Shown here: positions 16,576 through 25,198 of the stretch, in pieces | Layout of the letters: each line of letters starts with the position of its first letter | How positions within the stretch are numbered: position 1 is the first letter of the stretch | DNA from: Hymenobacter glacieicola | Lineage (GTDB): Bacteria; Bacteroidota; Bacteroidia; Cytophagales; Hymenobacteraceae | Length of the DNA: 64,000 nt | NCBI RefSeq assembly: GCF_014640315.1 | Contig: NZ_BMGS01000007.1 | Coordinates: forward strand, 62,001 to 126,000 | Direction: 5' to 3' | Notes under the pieces: model-generated | Seen by the model: only the letters and a program-made list of their open reading frames with translations | What the model was told of the DNA's origin: nothing | The model's database searches: none | Made by a program: the position numbers and the translations under genes

Positions 16576-16791
16576 GGTAGGAGTTGCGCCCAGTGTAGGA
16601 GGTACTACCCACTCAGCACCACCAGAGGTAAACTTTACTTTTAAGTAACGCGCATTTGCTGGCAGATATTAGTAATTGGATATAATTGATTATGAGTACG
16701 CTATAACAAGGATTGAAAAATATTTCAATAAAAATAAGCCAATAAGGAACTAAAAAAATCCAGCTGTATATGCCTTGTCGTATGTTGCTGC

Positions 16792-17004
16792 ATGACATTA
16801 ACCGCTACGCCTTTTATCCTACCGGCCACAACTACCCTTACTCGCCAGCAGCGGGCCTGGGTCGCCTTATATTCCTTGGATGCTGGCCGTCCCGACCGGG
16901 CTGCAGTGCTCCAGCAGAACAGCGTCACGGAAGCCGACTTGGCAGAGTTTGTTGACAGCTGGTTGCGCCTCCGGCGACGGGCAACGCTGCGGCAACTGCT
17001 CTAG
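16792..17004 (+). CDS. Small protein, tandem copy 1
   Basis: 70 residues, family not recognised. The core RQQRAWVALYSLDAGRPDRAA followed by VTEADLAEF..SWL is shared with the next gene (16 of the first 18 core residues match). No signal peptide or membrane segment is seen; it looks like a small helical cytoplasmic protein. It is preceded by an AT-rich stretch (16655-16770) that differs from the rest of the window. Conservation of the frame in two tandem copies supports it as a real gene. Confidence 0.65.
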   Translation: MTLTATPFILPATTTLTRQQRAWVALYSLDAGRPDRAAVLQQNSVTEADLAEFVDSWLRLRRRATLRQLL

Positions 17005-17094
17005 GCGGAAGATAGTCTGCTGACAGACAAGCAGTAGTAAATTTATAACACCTCAATAAAATCCAAATCATGATGCAGTAACGTAGGCAGAAGT

Positions 17095-17313
17095 ATGACT
17101 ACTGCTAGCTTACTCTATCCTGCTGCTATACCTACGTCTACCACTACGTTAACCCGCCGTCAGCGGGCCTGGGTTGCCTTGTACTCGCTGGATGCCGGTC
17201 ACCGTGACCGGGCTGAGGTATTGGCCCAGAATGATATTACAGAGGCCGATTTACTTGAATTCGAAGAAAGCTGGCTGCAGATGCGCTGCCAATTGCCCGG
17301 CAGCCGGGGCTAG
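17095..17313 (+). CDS. Small protein, tandem copy 2
   Basis: 72 residues, paralog of the preceding gene. The shared core is RQRAWVALYSLDAGHRDRAE, then ITEADLLEFEESWLQMR. The two copies differ mainly in the Thr/Ala-rich N-terminus and the C-terminal tail, and share the TTTLTRRQ/TTTLTRQQ entry. The pattern of a short helix, a loop with DAG and a second helix recalls small DNA- or protein-binding modules, but no function can be assigned. It ends 10 bp before the convergent aminotransferase gene. Confidence 0.65.
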   Translation: MTTASLLYPAAIPTSTTTLTRRQRAWVALYSLDAGHRDRAEVLAQNDITEADLLEFEESWLQMRCQLPGSRG

Positions 17314-17323
17314 CCGTTCCCAG

Positions 17324-18136
17324 CTATTCTGCCGCGCGTAAGCGCAGGAGCAGCGGGTGCTCCGCCGCCCCAAACGATACCTCCTCTATCCGCCGAATTA
17401 ACCGAATTCCAGCAATGTTAGCCGTAAAAACGGCCTCCGCCGCTAACACTTCAGTAGGCAGAAAGCGTCCGGCCTGCCACGCAATACCCAGGCGCTGCGC
17501 CACGGTGCGCAGGTAAGCCAGGCGGGTGCCGGCCACTGCTCCCGTGGCCTCAGTGGGCGTGTACACGGTGCCTTCCTTAATCCAGCCTATGCCCGCCGCT
17601 ATGGTTTCGGCCACGTAGCCATCGGCGGAAAGCAAGATCAGCTCCCCCAGGCCCCGCTGGTCCCGCTCGCGGGCGGCCTGCACGTAGGTAAGGGCGTTGG
17701 GGCCCTTGCAGAAGGAGAAGGGCGAGTAGGAGGTAAAAAGGCGGGTGGCAAAGGCCGCCTGGTCAATAAACCCATCCTGCGGGGTGAAAGCCTGGATGGT
17801 AGCCAGCCACTCACAGGCGGTAGTAGTAGGGGTGTAGAGCCCGGCCCCGGCCCGCCACACCTGCAACCGGAGGCGCTGCGGCCCGGCTTCCGCATGTTGG
17901 GCCGCTACCAACCGCCCGAGGGTTGCGGCAAGATGATCGGGATCCAGTTCAGGGGGTAGCACCAGGCCCAGCGCCTGCGCGGCCCGCTGCATGCGTGCCA
18001 GGTGCTGGGGCAGGTAGCGGATGCCTGTCTGGTCCCATATCATCGTCTCGAAAAACCCGTCATTATAGTACAGCCCCCGATTGGGCAGGGGTAGCGCCGC
18101 CGTTTCCGCAACAAGTTGACCGTTATAAAGCAGCAT
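17324..18136 (-). CDS. Class IV aminotransferase (PabC/IlvE/Dat group)
   Basis: 270-residue PLP enzyme of fold type IV. The N-terminal NRGLYYNDGFFETM corresponds to the family GDGvFET region. The PLP lysine is in CKGPNALTYVQA, and the C-terminal VAETIAAGIGWI...TPTEATGAVAGTRL matches the phosphate-binding loop. Members are 4-amino-4-deoxychorismate lyase, branched-chain aminotransferase or D-amino acid aminotransferase; the size fits the lyase best, but the sequence alone does not settle it. I chose ATG 18136 because it gives the family start MLLYNGQLV. It lies 43 bp downstream of dprA on the same strand. Confidence 0.85.
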   Translation of the reverse strand: MLLYNGQLVAETAALPLPNRGLYYNDGFFETMIWDQTGIRYLPQHLARMQRAAQALGLVLPPELDPDHLAATLGRLVAAQHAEAGPQRLRLQVWRAGAGLYTPTTTACEWLATIQAFTPQDGFIDQAAFATRLFTSYSPFSFCKGPNALTYVQAARERDQRGLGELILLSADGYVAETIAAGIGWIKEGTVYTPTEATGAVAGTRLAYLRTVAQRLGIAWQAGRFLPTEVLAAEAVFTANIAGIRLIRRIEEVSFGAAEHPLLLRLRAAE

Positions 18137-18179
18137 GGTTAAAGGCAGAAATGAAGGGTAGGGGGCGGACAGCTGGCCG

Positions 18180-19319
18180 TTAGAGTAGGGCAAAGCGCTT
18201 GCCCGGCAAAGCTTTTACAACGCTCCTGAACTCCAGCCCCAGCAGCAACGAAGCTACCTGATGCACCGGAAACTGCGCCTTCCAGGCCAGCGTATCGAGG
18301 TGCTCTTCGCCGTTGGGCGCCGCTTGCAGCACGGTCAGCACCCCAAACTCGGCGGGGGTGAAATCGTCAGCGTCGTAGGTGGCGGGGCCTTTGAACTTGC
18401 CCTGCAGGTGCAGGGCCGCGTCCCAGTTGAGCAGTTGCTCCAGGTCCTCCGGCTCGGAGTATAGGGCAGCCTTGTTGGCTTTAATCAGCTCGTGGCAGCC
18501 TTCCGAAGCGGCTGAGCCCAGTGGCCCTGGTACGGCCAGCACGTCCCGGTCGTAGCTCTGGGCCAGGTCGGCGGTTATCAGGGCCCCACCTTTACGGGCC
18601 GCTTCCACTACCACGGTGCCATCGGCGAGGCCGGCAATGATGCGGTTTCTCGCGGGAAAATTATACTTGTCGGGCTGGGTACCGAAGGGAAACTCCGTGA
18701 GCAGTCCGCCCTGGGTAAGCATTTTCTCGGCCGTTTTGCGGTGGGCCGGTGGGTAGAGCTTGTCCAAGCCCGTCGCCATGACGCCCACCGTCTCCAGCCC
18801 TTCCTGCAGGGCCGCGCGGTGGGCCGCAATGTCGATGCCATAGGCCAGCCCGCTCACTACCAGCGGCCGGTGTGAAACCAGGCCCTTAACTAGCCGCTCC
18901 GTCTGCTCCCGGCCGTAGTCGGTAGCTTTGCGGGTGCCTACTACGGCCACGGTTTTGGGCTGGTTTAGGTCGGCGGTGCCTTGGTAGTAGAGCAGGGTAG
19001 GCGCGTCGGGCAGCTGCTTCAGGCGGCTCGGGAACTGCTTGCTGGTATAGAACAGCAGCTGTACGCCGTCCTGCTCCGCCTTGCGTAGAGTGGCTTCGGC
19101 CTGATTTAAAGCGGCTGTGCGCCCGGCCCCGGTCAGGATGGCGACGGTGGCGGGGCCTACCCCCGGAATCTTGCGCAGCTTGCCTGGTGGCAGGTGCAGC
19201 ACGTTCCGGGCCGAGCCCCCGTAGCTCATCAGCTGCCGCGTCAGCTGCGGCCCAATGTTAGGAAAAAGGGTGAGTGCGACTTCGTGAAGGAGCGTATCGT
19301 CGGTGGTAGAAATAGGCAT
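18180..19319 (-). CDS. dprA: DNA-processing protein DprA
   Basis: 379 residues. DprA binds incoming single-stranded DNA during natural transformation and loads RecA. A helix-hairpin-helix region with IPGVGPATV is near residue 50. The Rossmann-like core then shows VAVVGTRKATDYG, VVSGLAYGIDIAAH, GLDKLYPPAH, FPARNRIIAGL and GGALITA, all family signatures. The last 60 residues form the small winged-helix domain found in many DprA proteins. It is probably co-transcribed with the downstream aminotransferase gene. No other competence gene is in the window. Confidence 0.96.
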   Translation of the reverse strand: MPISTTDDTLLHEVALTLFPNIGPQLTRQLMSYGGSARNVLHLPPGKLRKIPGVGPATVAILTGAGRTAALNQAEATLRKAEQDGVQLLFYTSKQFPSRLKQLPDAPTLLYYQGTADLNQPKTVAVVGTRKATDYGREQTERLVKGLVSHRPLVVSGLAYGIDIAAHRAALQEGLETVGVMATGLDKLYPPAHRKTAEKMLTQGGLLTEFPFGTQPDKYNFPARNRIIAGLADGTVVVEAARKGGALITADLAQSYDRDVLAVPGPLGSAASEGCHELIKANKAALYSEPEDLEQLLNWDAALHLQGKFKGPATYDADDFTPAEFGVLTVLQAAPNGEEHLDTLAWKAQFPVHQVASLLLGLEFRSVVKALPGKRFALL

Positions 19320-19396
19320 TATACGGGAGCTAGAAATAGGAAATTAGATAGGCAGGAAGGTCGGGTTGAGCAGTTGATGAGTGCCTGTGTTGGCTT

Positions 19397-20146
19397 TTAT
19401 CGCCAAGGAATGACTTGAAAATCTGTAAGCAACCGGCACGGGCGGTTTTGGGAGTCAAAGCCCACGTATGTAGCGTAGGAACCATCGCCCCAGCCCGTTG
19501 CAAAGGTGGCCAGAGTATCACTTTGCGCCGCGTATAAGAACCCCGTTCTATATGATTTACTATCGGCGTTCACCTCAAAACTCTTGATGAACAACTGCTC
19601 ATAAGCTGCCTGGCTATCTAAATGGTTGTTGAGCCCCGCAACGTGTTCAGCATCAATAAATAGTGCTGTGCCAGCATCTACAGAATAGCCATAATAAGTA
19701 GAGTCGTGTATAGACAAAGGCTTTTGACCCGCAATAAGGGCCATTTCCCATTTTGCTACGGGCTTAGCCGAGAATAGAATGCGCGCAAAGGCTACTCGCT
19801 CATCCCCATTAAATCGAGCAATAGCCAACTCCACCGGAAAGCGTCCACGGGGAAACTCGGTTGTAAAAGCCGTAGTGCGCATTGACACCGGATCAGTAGC
19901 AAGGATGCGGCCGGAAGAAACTGGCAGGTTGCCCAAGAACTCAGGTGTTAGGGCAATTGTAACACCGTCTCTTTGGACTATAGCATCAGGAAAAAAGCTC
20001 GTTTCAAACACGGATGGCTCGACCGTAACTTGATAAGGCAAGAGTTGTATAGCTCTTTTACCAGGTTCGATTATACCACTTGGTTTAGAAGCACAAAAGC
20101 TGGTAGCCAAGCTTGCTACAGCCATCAGTACATAAAAAGTGCGCAT
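19397..20146 (-). CDS. DUF4241 lipoprotein
   Basis: 249 residues. I recognise DUF4241 from FPVELAIARF...RVAFARILFS, the central YGYSVDAGTALFID and the C-terminal TGWGDGSYATYVGFD...LTDF. The N-terminus MRTFYVLMAVASLATSFCAS is lipoprotein-like with Cys18. Family function is unknown. Many DUF4241 proteins are cytoplasmic or toxin-immunity related as far as I recall, so a lipoprotein version is somewhat unusual. It is AT-richer than its neighbours, which hints at later acquisition. Confidence 0.8.
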   Translation of the reverse strand: MRTFYVLMAVASLATSFCASKPSGIIEPGKRAIQLLPYQVTVEPSVFETSFFPDAIVQRDGVTIALTPEFLGNLPVSSGRILATDPVSMRTTAFTTEFPRGRFPVELAIARFNGDERVAFARILFSAKPVAKWEMALIAGQKPLSIHDSTYYGYSVDAGTALFIDAEHVAGLNNHLDSQAAYEQLFIKSFEVNADSKSYRTGFLYAAQSDTLATFATGWGDGSYATYVGFDSQNRPCRLLTDFQVIPWR

Positions 20147-20206
20147 TATAACTATAGCCTAAATGGATACTGAGGAAGAATAATGTTTTCGGCGGCTGCA
20201 TAATGA

Positions 20207-20566
20207 CTAGCCCTGCGCCTTGCCAATGGCGTCTAGCTCCTTTTTCATGGTGACCATGAACTTGCGGATTTTCTCCAGGCTCTGAATCACGTCGATTTTC
20301 TCCTTGAGCTGGGGGCCCTTCTGCTTGAGCATGTCGCGGGCGCCGGGAATGGTGTAGCCGCGCTCCTTGACCAGGTGGTAGATGGTGCGGAAAATATCAA
20401 TATCCTGGGGCGTGTAGAGGCGGTTGCCCTTCTTGCTTTTGCGGGGGCGCAACTCCTCAAACTCGGTTTCCCAGAAACGAATCAGCGAGGGGGCCACGTT
20501 GAACTGGGCCGCTACCTCCCCAATGGTGAAGTACTGCTTTTCGATGTCGCGCTCTTTGTATGGCAT
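20207..20566 (-). CDS. MerR family transcriptional regulator
   Basis: 119 residues. The N-terminal winged helix-turn-helix is FTIGEVAAQFNVAPSLIRFWETEF, then RKSKKGNRLYTPQDIDIFR, which is the MerR DNA-binding domain. A short coiled coil follows. There is no effector domain with metal-binding cysteines. Single-domain MerR proteins of this form are widespread in Bacteroidota and their ligand is unknown. It is divergent from alaS and shares the 222-bp region between them. Confidence 0.9.
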   Translation of the reverse strand: MPYKERDIEKQYFTIGEVAAQFNVAPSLIRFWETEFEELRPRKSKKGNRLYTPQDIDIFRTIYHLVKERGYTIPGARDMLKQKGPQLKEKIDVIQSLEKIRKFMVTMKKELDAIGKAQG

Positions 20567-20649
20567 GGGAAGGGGAACTCAGCGGTGAGATAAGAAGGGG
20601 AGAAAGGGGACGGAAAAACGGCGCTGGAAAGCCTGGCTTTCATTTCGGG

Positions 20650-20680
20650 TTTCTCACTTCTGTAAAGAGGGCTAACTTTG
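20650..20680 (+). promoter_or_regulatory. Bacteroidota-type promoter for alaS
   Basis: The -7 box TAACTTTG (20673-20680) matches TAnnTTTG exactly, and a TTTC lies 23 bases upstream (start to start) where the -33 TTTG box is expected. The alaS start is 108 bp downstream. Confidence 0.6.
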
Positions 20681-20788
20681 CCCGCTACGGCTTGTCATCC
20701 GAAGCCGAAAAGTAGCCAAAATACCGGCCGCTGCCAATTTCAACGAACCTCACGAGTGCCAACGCGCCGTTGGCGTACTATCTGCCTT

Positions 20789-23473
20789 ATGTCACTCCCC
20801 ACCGCCAGCCACGTCCGCCAGCAGTTCCTGGATTTCTTTGCTTCCAAAGGCCACCACATCGTGCCCTCGGCCCCCATTGTGGTGAAGGACGACCCCACGC
20901 TGCTGTTCATCAACTCGGGCATGGCCCCGTTCAAGGACTATTTTCTGGGCAACAAGCCCGCCCCCTTCAAGCGCATTGCCGACACCCAGAAGTGCCTGCG
21001 CGTATCGGGCAAGCACAACGACCTGGAAGAGGTAGGCTACGACACCTACCACCACACCATGTTTGAGATGCTGGGTAACTGGTCATTCGGCGACTATTTC
21101 AAGAAGGACGCCATTGCCTGGGCCTGGGAGCTGCTCACGCAGGTGTACAAGCTGCCCCAGGACCGCCTCTACGTCACGTATTTCGAGGGGGACCAGGGCG
21201 ACGGGCTGGGCGCGGACACCGAGACCCAGGCGCTGTGGCGCCAGTACACCACCGACGACCGGATTCTGCCCGGCAACAAGAAGGATAACTTCTGGGAAAT
21301 GGGCGATACGGGCCCCTGCGGCCCCTGCACCGAAATCCACATCGACCTGCGCGACGAGGCGGAGGTAGCCCAGAAATCGGGCCGGGAGCTGGTCAACGCC
21401 GACCACCCGCAGGTGGTAGAAGTGTGGAACAACGTGTTCATGGAGTTTCAGCGCCTGGCCGATAAGAGCCTGGTGAAGCTGCCCGCCCAGCACGTAGATA
21501 CCGGCATGGGCTTCGAGCGCCTGATGATGGCCGTCTCGGGCGTGAAGTCGAACTACGACACCGACGTATTCCAGCCGCTTATCCAGTTCATTGCCCAGGA
21601 GGTAGGCCTGCAGTACCACGGCACGGCCCCGGCCACCGTGAACGACCAGCCGGCCACCGAAAACGAGAAAACGGACATTGCCATCCGGGTTATTGCCGAC
21701 CATATTCGGACCATCAGCTTTACCATTGCCGACGGCCAGCTGCCCTCGAACGTGAAGGCCGGCTACGTGATTCGCCGCATCCTGCGCCGGGCCGTGCGCT
21801 ACGCCTTTTCCAGCCTGAACCAGAAGCAGCCCTTCCTCTACAAGCTGGTGCCCGTGCTGGCCGACCAGATGGCCAGCATCTTCCCCGAGCTGAAGGCCCA
21901 GCAGCCGTTTGTGCAGCGCGTCATTGAGGAGGAGGAAATTGCCTTCCTTAAGACTCTGGAAAACGGCCTGCGCCGCCTCGAAACCCTGGAGGAAGGCTTC
22001 CGCCAGAACGGCAGCCGCATTGATGGCAAAACGGCTTTCGAACTGTCCGATACCTTCGGCTTCCCCCTGGACCTGACTGCCCTCATTGCCCGCGAAAAAG
22101 GGCTGACGGTGGATGAGGAAGGCTTCAAGAAAGAGCTGGAGGCCCAGAAAAACCGCTCCCGCAACGCCCAGGAGGCCGAGCAGAGCGACTGGACCATTGT
22201 GACGGAATCCGAAGAGCAGCCCGCCTTCGTGGGCTACGACCAGGAGCAGGCCCCGGCCCGCATCCTGCGTTACCGCCGCACCGACCGCAAAGGCAAAATC
22301 GAGTACCAGGTGGTACTGGACCAGACCCCGTTCTACGCCGAGTCGGGCGGGCAGATTGGCGACACCGGCTACCTGGAGTCGGCCCTGAGCAAGGTGCGCG
22401 TGCTGGACACCAAGAAGGAAAACGACCTGATTGTGCACACCGTGCTAGACCTGCCCCAGGACCTGGACGCCGAGTTTACGGCCCGTTACGACCACGCCCG
22501 CCGCGCCCAGATTCAGCGCAACCACACGGCTACGCACTTGCTGCAAGCCGCGTTGCGCGAGGTAGTGGGCACGCACGTGGCGCAGAAAGGCTCCCTGGTA
22601 AACGAGAAGCTGCTGCGCTTTGACTTCAGCCACTTTACCAAGGTAACCGACGACCAGTTGCGCCAGGTAGAAACCCTGGTAAACGCCCGCATCCGTCAGC
22701 AGATTCCGCTGGATGAGCGCCGCAACGTGCCCATTGAGGAGGCCAAAAACCTGGGTGCTACCGCTCTGTTCGGGGAAAAGTACGGGGAGTTCGTGCGCGT
22801 CATCACCTTTGACCGGGACTTCTCGGTGGAGCTCTGCGGCGGCACCCACGTGCGCACCACCGGCGACATTGGCTTCTTTAAAATCACCTCGGAAAGCGCC
22901 GTCGGGGCCGGCGTGCGCCGCATTGAGGCCGTAACCGCCGAGGCCGCCGAAGCCTTCGTCAATCAGCAGCTCGACTTGCTCCAGCAGGTGCGCGAGGCCC
23001 TGGGCAACCCCCAGCACCTCATCCCCAGCATCGAAAAGCAGACCGAGGAAATTGCCGGTCTGCGCAAGCAAATCGAGCAGTTTGCCCAACAGAGCCTCAA
23101 CCAGCAGAAAGACCAACTGGTGGGCCAGGTGAAGGTGCTGGGCGGCGTGAACTTCCTGGCCGCGCAGGTGCAGGCTACCTCCGCCGACGGCCTCAAAACC
23201 CTGGCCTTCAACCTGCGCCAGGCCGTGCCTAACCTGGTAGCCGTGCTCGGCGCCGAAATTGAGGGCAAGCCCCAGCTGGCCGTTATGCTCGACGACGAGC
23301 TAGCCAAGGGCGGCAAGCTGAATGCCAGCAACCTGGTGCGCGAGCTGGCCAAGGAAATTCAGGGTGGGGGCGGCGGCCAGCCGTTCTTCGCCACGGCCGG
23401 TGGCAAGAACGTGGCTGGTATTTCAGCCGCAATCGGCAAGGCCGAGGAGCTAGTTGGTAAGTTGCTGGCCTAG
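20789..23473 (+). CDS. alaS: Alanine--tRNA ligase
   Basis: 894 residues. It charges tRNA(Ala) and edits mischarged Ser/Gly. The N-terminal catalytic domain is typical (LLFINSGMAPFKDYFLG, EVGYDTYHHTMFEMLGNWSFG, EIHIDLR, VWNNVFMEF). The editing domain has zinc ligands HTATH near residues 579-583 and CGGTH near 683-687. A coiled coil and the C-Ala domain with GGGGQPFFATAGG close the protein. ATG 20789 gives the usual MSLPTASHVRQQFLDFF start; 37 upstream codons were left out. A terminator hairpin follows. Confidence 0.98.
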   Translation: MSLPTASHVRQQFLDFFASKGHHIVPSAPIVVKDDPTLLFINSGMAPFKDYFLGNKPAPFKRIADTQKCLRVSGKHNDLEEVGYDTYHHTMFEMLGNWSFGDYFKKDAIAWAWELLTQVYKLPQDRLYVTYFEGDQGDGLGADTETQALWRQYTTDDRILPGNKKDNFWEMGDTGPCGPCTEIHIDLRDEAEVAQKSGRELVNADHPQVVEVWNNVFMEFQRLADKSLVKLPAQHVDTGMGFERLMMAVSGVKSNYDTDVFQPLIQFIAQEVGLQYHGTAPATVNDQPATENEKTDIAIRVIADHIRTISFTIADGQLPSNVKAGYVIRRILRRAVRYAFSSLNQKQPFLYKLVPVLADQMASIFPELKAQQPFVQRVIEEEEIAFLKTLENGLRRLETLEEGFRQNGSRIDGKTAFELSDTFGFPLDLTALIAREKGLTVDEEGFKKELEAQKNRSRNAQEAEQSDWTIVTESEEQPAFVGYDQEQAPARILRYRRTDRKGKIEYQVVLDQTPFYAESGGQIGDTGYLESALSKVRVLDTKKENDLIVHTVLDLPQDLDAEFTARYDHARRAQIQRNHTATHLLQAALREVVGTHVAQKGSLVNEKLLRFDFSHFTKVTDDQLRQVETLVNARIRQQIPLDERRNVPIEEAKNLGATALFGEKYGEFVRVITFDRDFSVELCGGTHVRTTGDIGFFKITSESAVGAGVRRIEAVTAEAAEAFVNQQLDLLQQVREALGNPQHLIPSIEKQTEEIAGLRKQIEQFAQQSLNQQKDQLVGQVKVLGGVNFLAAQVQATSADGLKTLAFNLRQAVPNLVAVLGAEIEGKPQLAVMLDDELAKGGKLNASNLVRELAKEIQGGGGGQPFFATAGGKNVAGISAAIGKAEELVGKLLA

Positions 23474-23528
23474 ATTTGTATTTTGAGCGAAAGACGGTAT
23501 TTTTGACTGTTCATCCGACCAACGACAG

Positions 23529-23574
23529 CGGGCGTTGTGCGGTAGTGACTTCACTACTGCACAACGCCCGTTTT
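23529..23574 (+). terminator. Terminator after alaS
   Basis: 20-bp stem CGGGCGTTGTGC...GCACAACGCCCG with one G-T wobble, a 2-base tip and four T after the stem, 56 bp past the alaS stop. Confidence 0.85.
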
Positions 23575-23599
23575 ACTTGTAGTTTTTAATTAGATTTTC

Positions 23600-24349
23600 G
23601 TGAAACGTTTACTTATCGGTTGCGGAAGTAGCCTTATTGCTACCCTCAGCTTGGCACAACAACCTCCTGTTAAATCTACTTTATTCCAAGGCCATCTGGA
23701 GGTTGCTGCTTCGCCTGACGAGGCCGTATTTCGGATAGAGCGAACCGAGGAGCCTGGTCATATGCGGCTGGACAGCGTTTTTTACGCTGCGTCTAATAAT
23801 CTGCTGAGTGTAAGTACTACCATTTGGAAGCCAAACGGCGACACGCTAGTGACTACTTCCCGCTGGCGACCCGATAAAACGCTTATTCAACAAAGCACTA
23901 GCCTGGGCCGGCATCGCCAACACGAATCCGTTAGCTACCACGCTACGGGAGTAGTGCGCAGCAAAAAAGTATATGCATTTGGTAAGGAAATAAGCGCCGT
24001 TTGTTTCACGGAAACAGGCACGTCAGCAGCCTGTCCGGAGTACCGATACACCGAGAAAATGCCTGTTTATCCAGGCGGTTCACCAGCTTTATTTGCCTAT
24101 ATCGGCAGTTCAATTCGCTATCCTAAGGAGGCCCTGAAGAAGAAAAAGCAAGGGGCAGTTGTGGTGACTTTTGTAGTAGATGAAACCGGCCAAGTGCGGA
24201 ATGCGCGAATTAAGCACAGCATTTCTGCTGAGCTAGATGCCGAAGCGTTACGGGTGCTGCGTGGTCTGGCGCGCTTCGAGCCGGGCCAGCAAAACGGCGA
24301 AACCGTGCCGGTGTTCTATACGGTACCCGTCACGTTTGCCATCCGCTAG
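23600..24349 (+). CDS. Secreted TonB C-terminal-domain protein, copy 1
   Basis: 249 residues. A signal peptide (MKRLLIGCGSSLIATLSLAQ) is followed by a beta-rich middle part with MORN/YwqK-like strands (SYHATGVVRSKKVYAFG), and a TonB C-terminal domain from YPKEALKKKKQGAVVVTFVV to YTVPVTFAIR. Classical TonB has an N-terminal membrane anchor and a Pro-rich spacer; neither is present. The protein should therefore be free in the periplasm and may not transduce energy. The start is GTG. It is a tandem paralog of the next gene. Confidence 0.82.
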   Translation: MKRLLIGCGSSLIATLSLAQQPPVKSTLFQGHLEVAASPDEAVFRIERTEEPGHMRLDSVFYAASNNLLSVSTTIWKPNGDTLVTTSRWRPDKTLIQQSTSLGRHRQHESVSYHATGVVRSKKVYAFGKEISAVCFTETGTSAACPEYRYTEKMPVYPGGSPALFAYIGSSIRYPKEALKKKKQGAVVVTFVVDETGQVRNARIKHSISAELDAEALRVLRGLARFEPGQQNGETVPVFYTVPVTFAIR

Positions 24350-24436
24350 GAGCAGTCGGGGGGGAAAACACTTTTTTACACGTTCACAGCTTCCCGGGGA
24401 GTTTACCTGGTAGGCGGCTGGCCACGCGCTCTATTT

Positions 24437-25174
24437 ATGAAGTACCTACTCGCGCTAGTATTGCTGGCGCTGTGCTTGCCGACAGCCGCTCAGCAGCCCA
24501 CCAAAACCTTCTACCTCGGCTACGGATTCCAGGAAGTCTTCGTCAACAACGACGTGGCTTATGTAGTGGACCGCTACAGCACTGGGCCCGGCCGCTGGAC
24601 CGACAGCGTGTTTACAGTAGCTAATAGCTACTTGCGGGAGGTGGTGCAAACCAGTATCGGGCCCCAAGGGGATACCAGCACCGTTACGACGCGCTGGCAG
24701 CCCAACGGCCTGTTGCAGTGGCGGGAGGAACAAGCAGGCAAGCACCTGCACGGTTCCCAACGCTATTACAACGAAGCCGGCCAGCTCCGACACCACCATG
24801 TGTACGTTGCCGGTACCTTCAAAAGTGCTGAGTGCAAGACTGCCGGGGGTACGTCGCGGGTATGTCGGGAGGTTGAGACCATTCCGCCCCAGTATCCGGG
24901 TGAGACGGAAGGTATCTTGCGTTACCTGGCCGAGCACCTCTACTATCCTGCTGATGCCCTGGCCGGGCGGAAACAAGGGAAGGTGCTGGTGTACTTCGTG
25001 GTCGACGAAACCGGGCAAGTGCGGAATGTACACATCAAGGAGCCGATATTTCCCAGCCTAGGGGCGGAAGGCATCCGGGTAGTAAAGGGCTTGTCCGGGT
25101 TTGAGGCCGCCCGCAAAGCCGGCCTGCCCATTCCAGTTCGCTACGCCGTTCCCGTCACTTTCTATCTTCATTGA
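24437..25174 (+). CDS. Secreted TonB C-terminal-domain protein, copy 2
   Basis: 245 residues with the same plan as the preceding gene: signal peptide MKYLLALVLLALCLPTAAQ, MORN-like middle (YYNEAGQLRHHHVYVAG), then the TonB domain with YPADALAGRKQGKVLVYFVV and DETGQVRNVHIKEPIF. Both copies keep DETGQVRN. The GC content is higher than in copy 1, so the copies have drifted. The pair is followed 24 bp later by the surface-protein gene, so the three may form one transcript. Confidence 0.82.
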   Translation: MKYLLALVLLALCLPTAAQQPTKTFYLGYGFQEVFVNNDVAYVVDRYSTGPGRWTDSVFTVANSYLREVVQTSIGPQGDTSTVTTRWQPNGLLQWREEQAGKHLHGSQRYYNEAGQLRHHHVYVAGTFKSAECKTAGGTSRVCREVETIPPQYPGETEGILRYLAEHLYYPADALAGRKQGKVLVYFVVDETGQVRNVHIKEPIFPSLGAEGIRVVKGLSGFEAARKAGLPIPVRYAVPVTFYLH

Positions 25175-25198
25175 TACTCCCACCCTAATCCATATGCT

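Noticed and set aside
16291..16644. 117-codon frame after thyA
   Set aside because: Cys/Arg-rich composition with no motif; it runs across the two fragments of the decayed membrane-protein gene in a different frame.
21083..22438. Long open frame (451 codons) antisense to alaS
   Set aside because: It lies wholly within alaS, has no family motifs and has the amino-acid bias of a GC-rich antisense frame.
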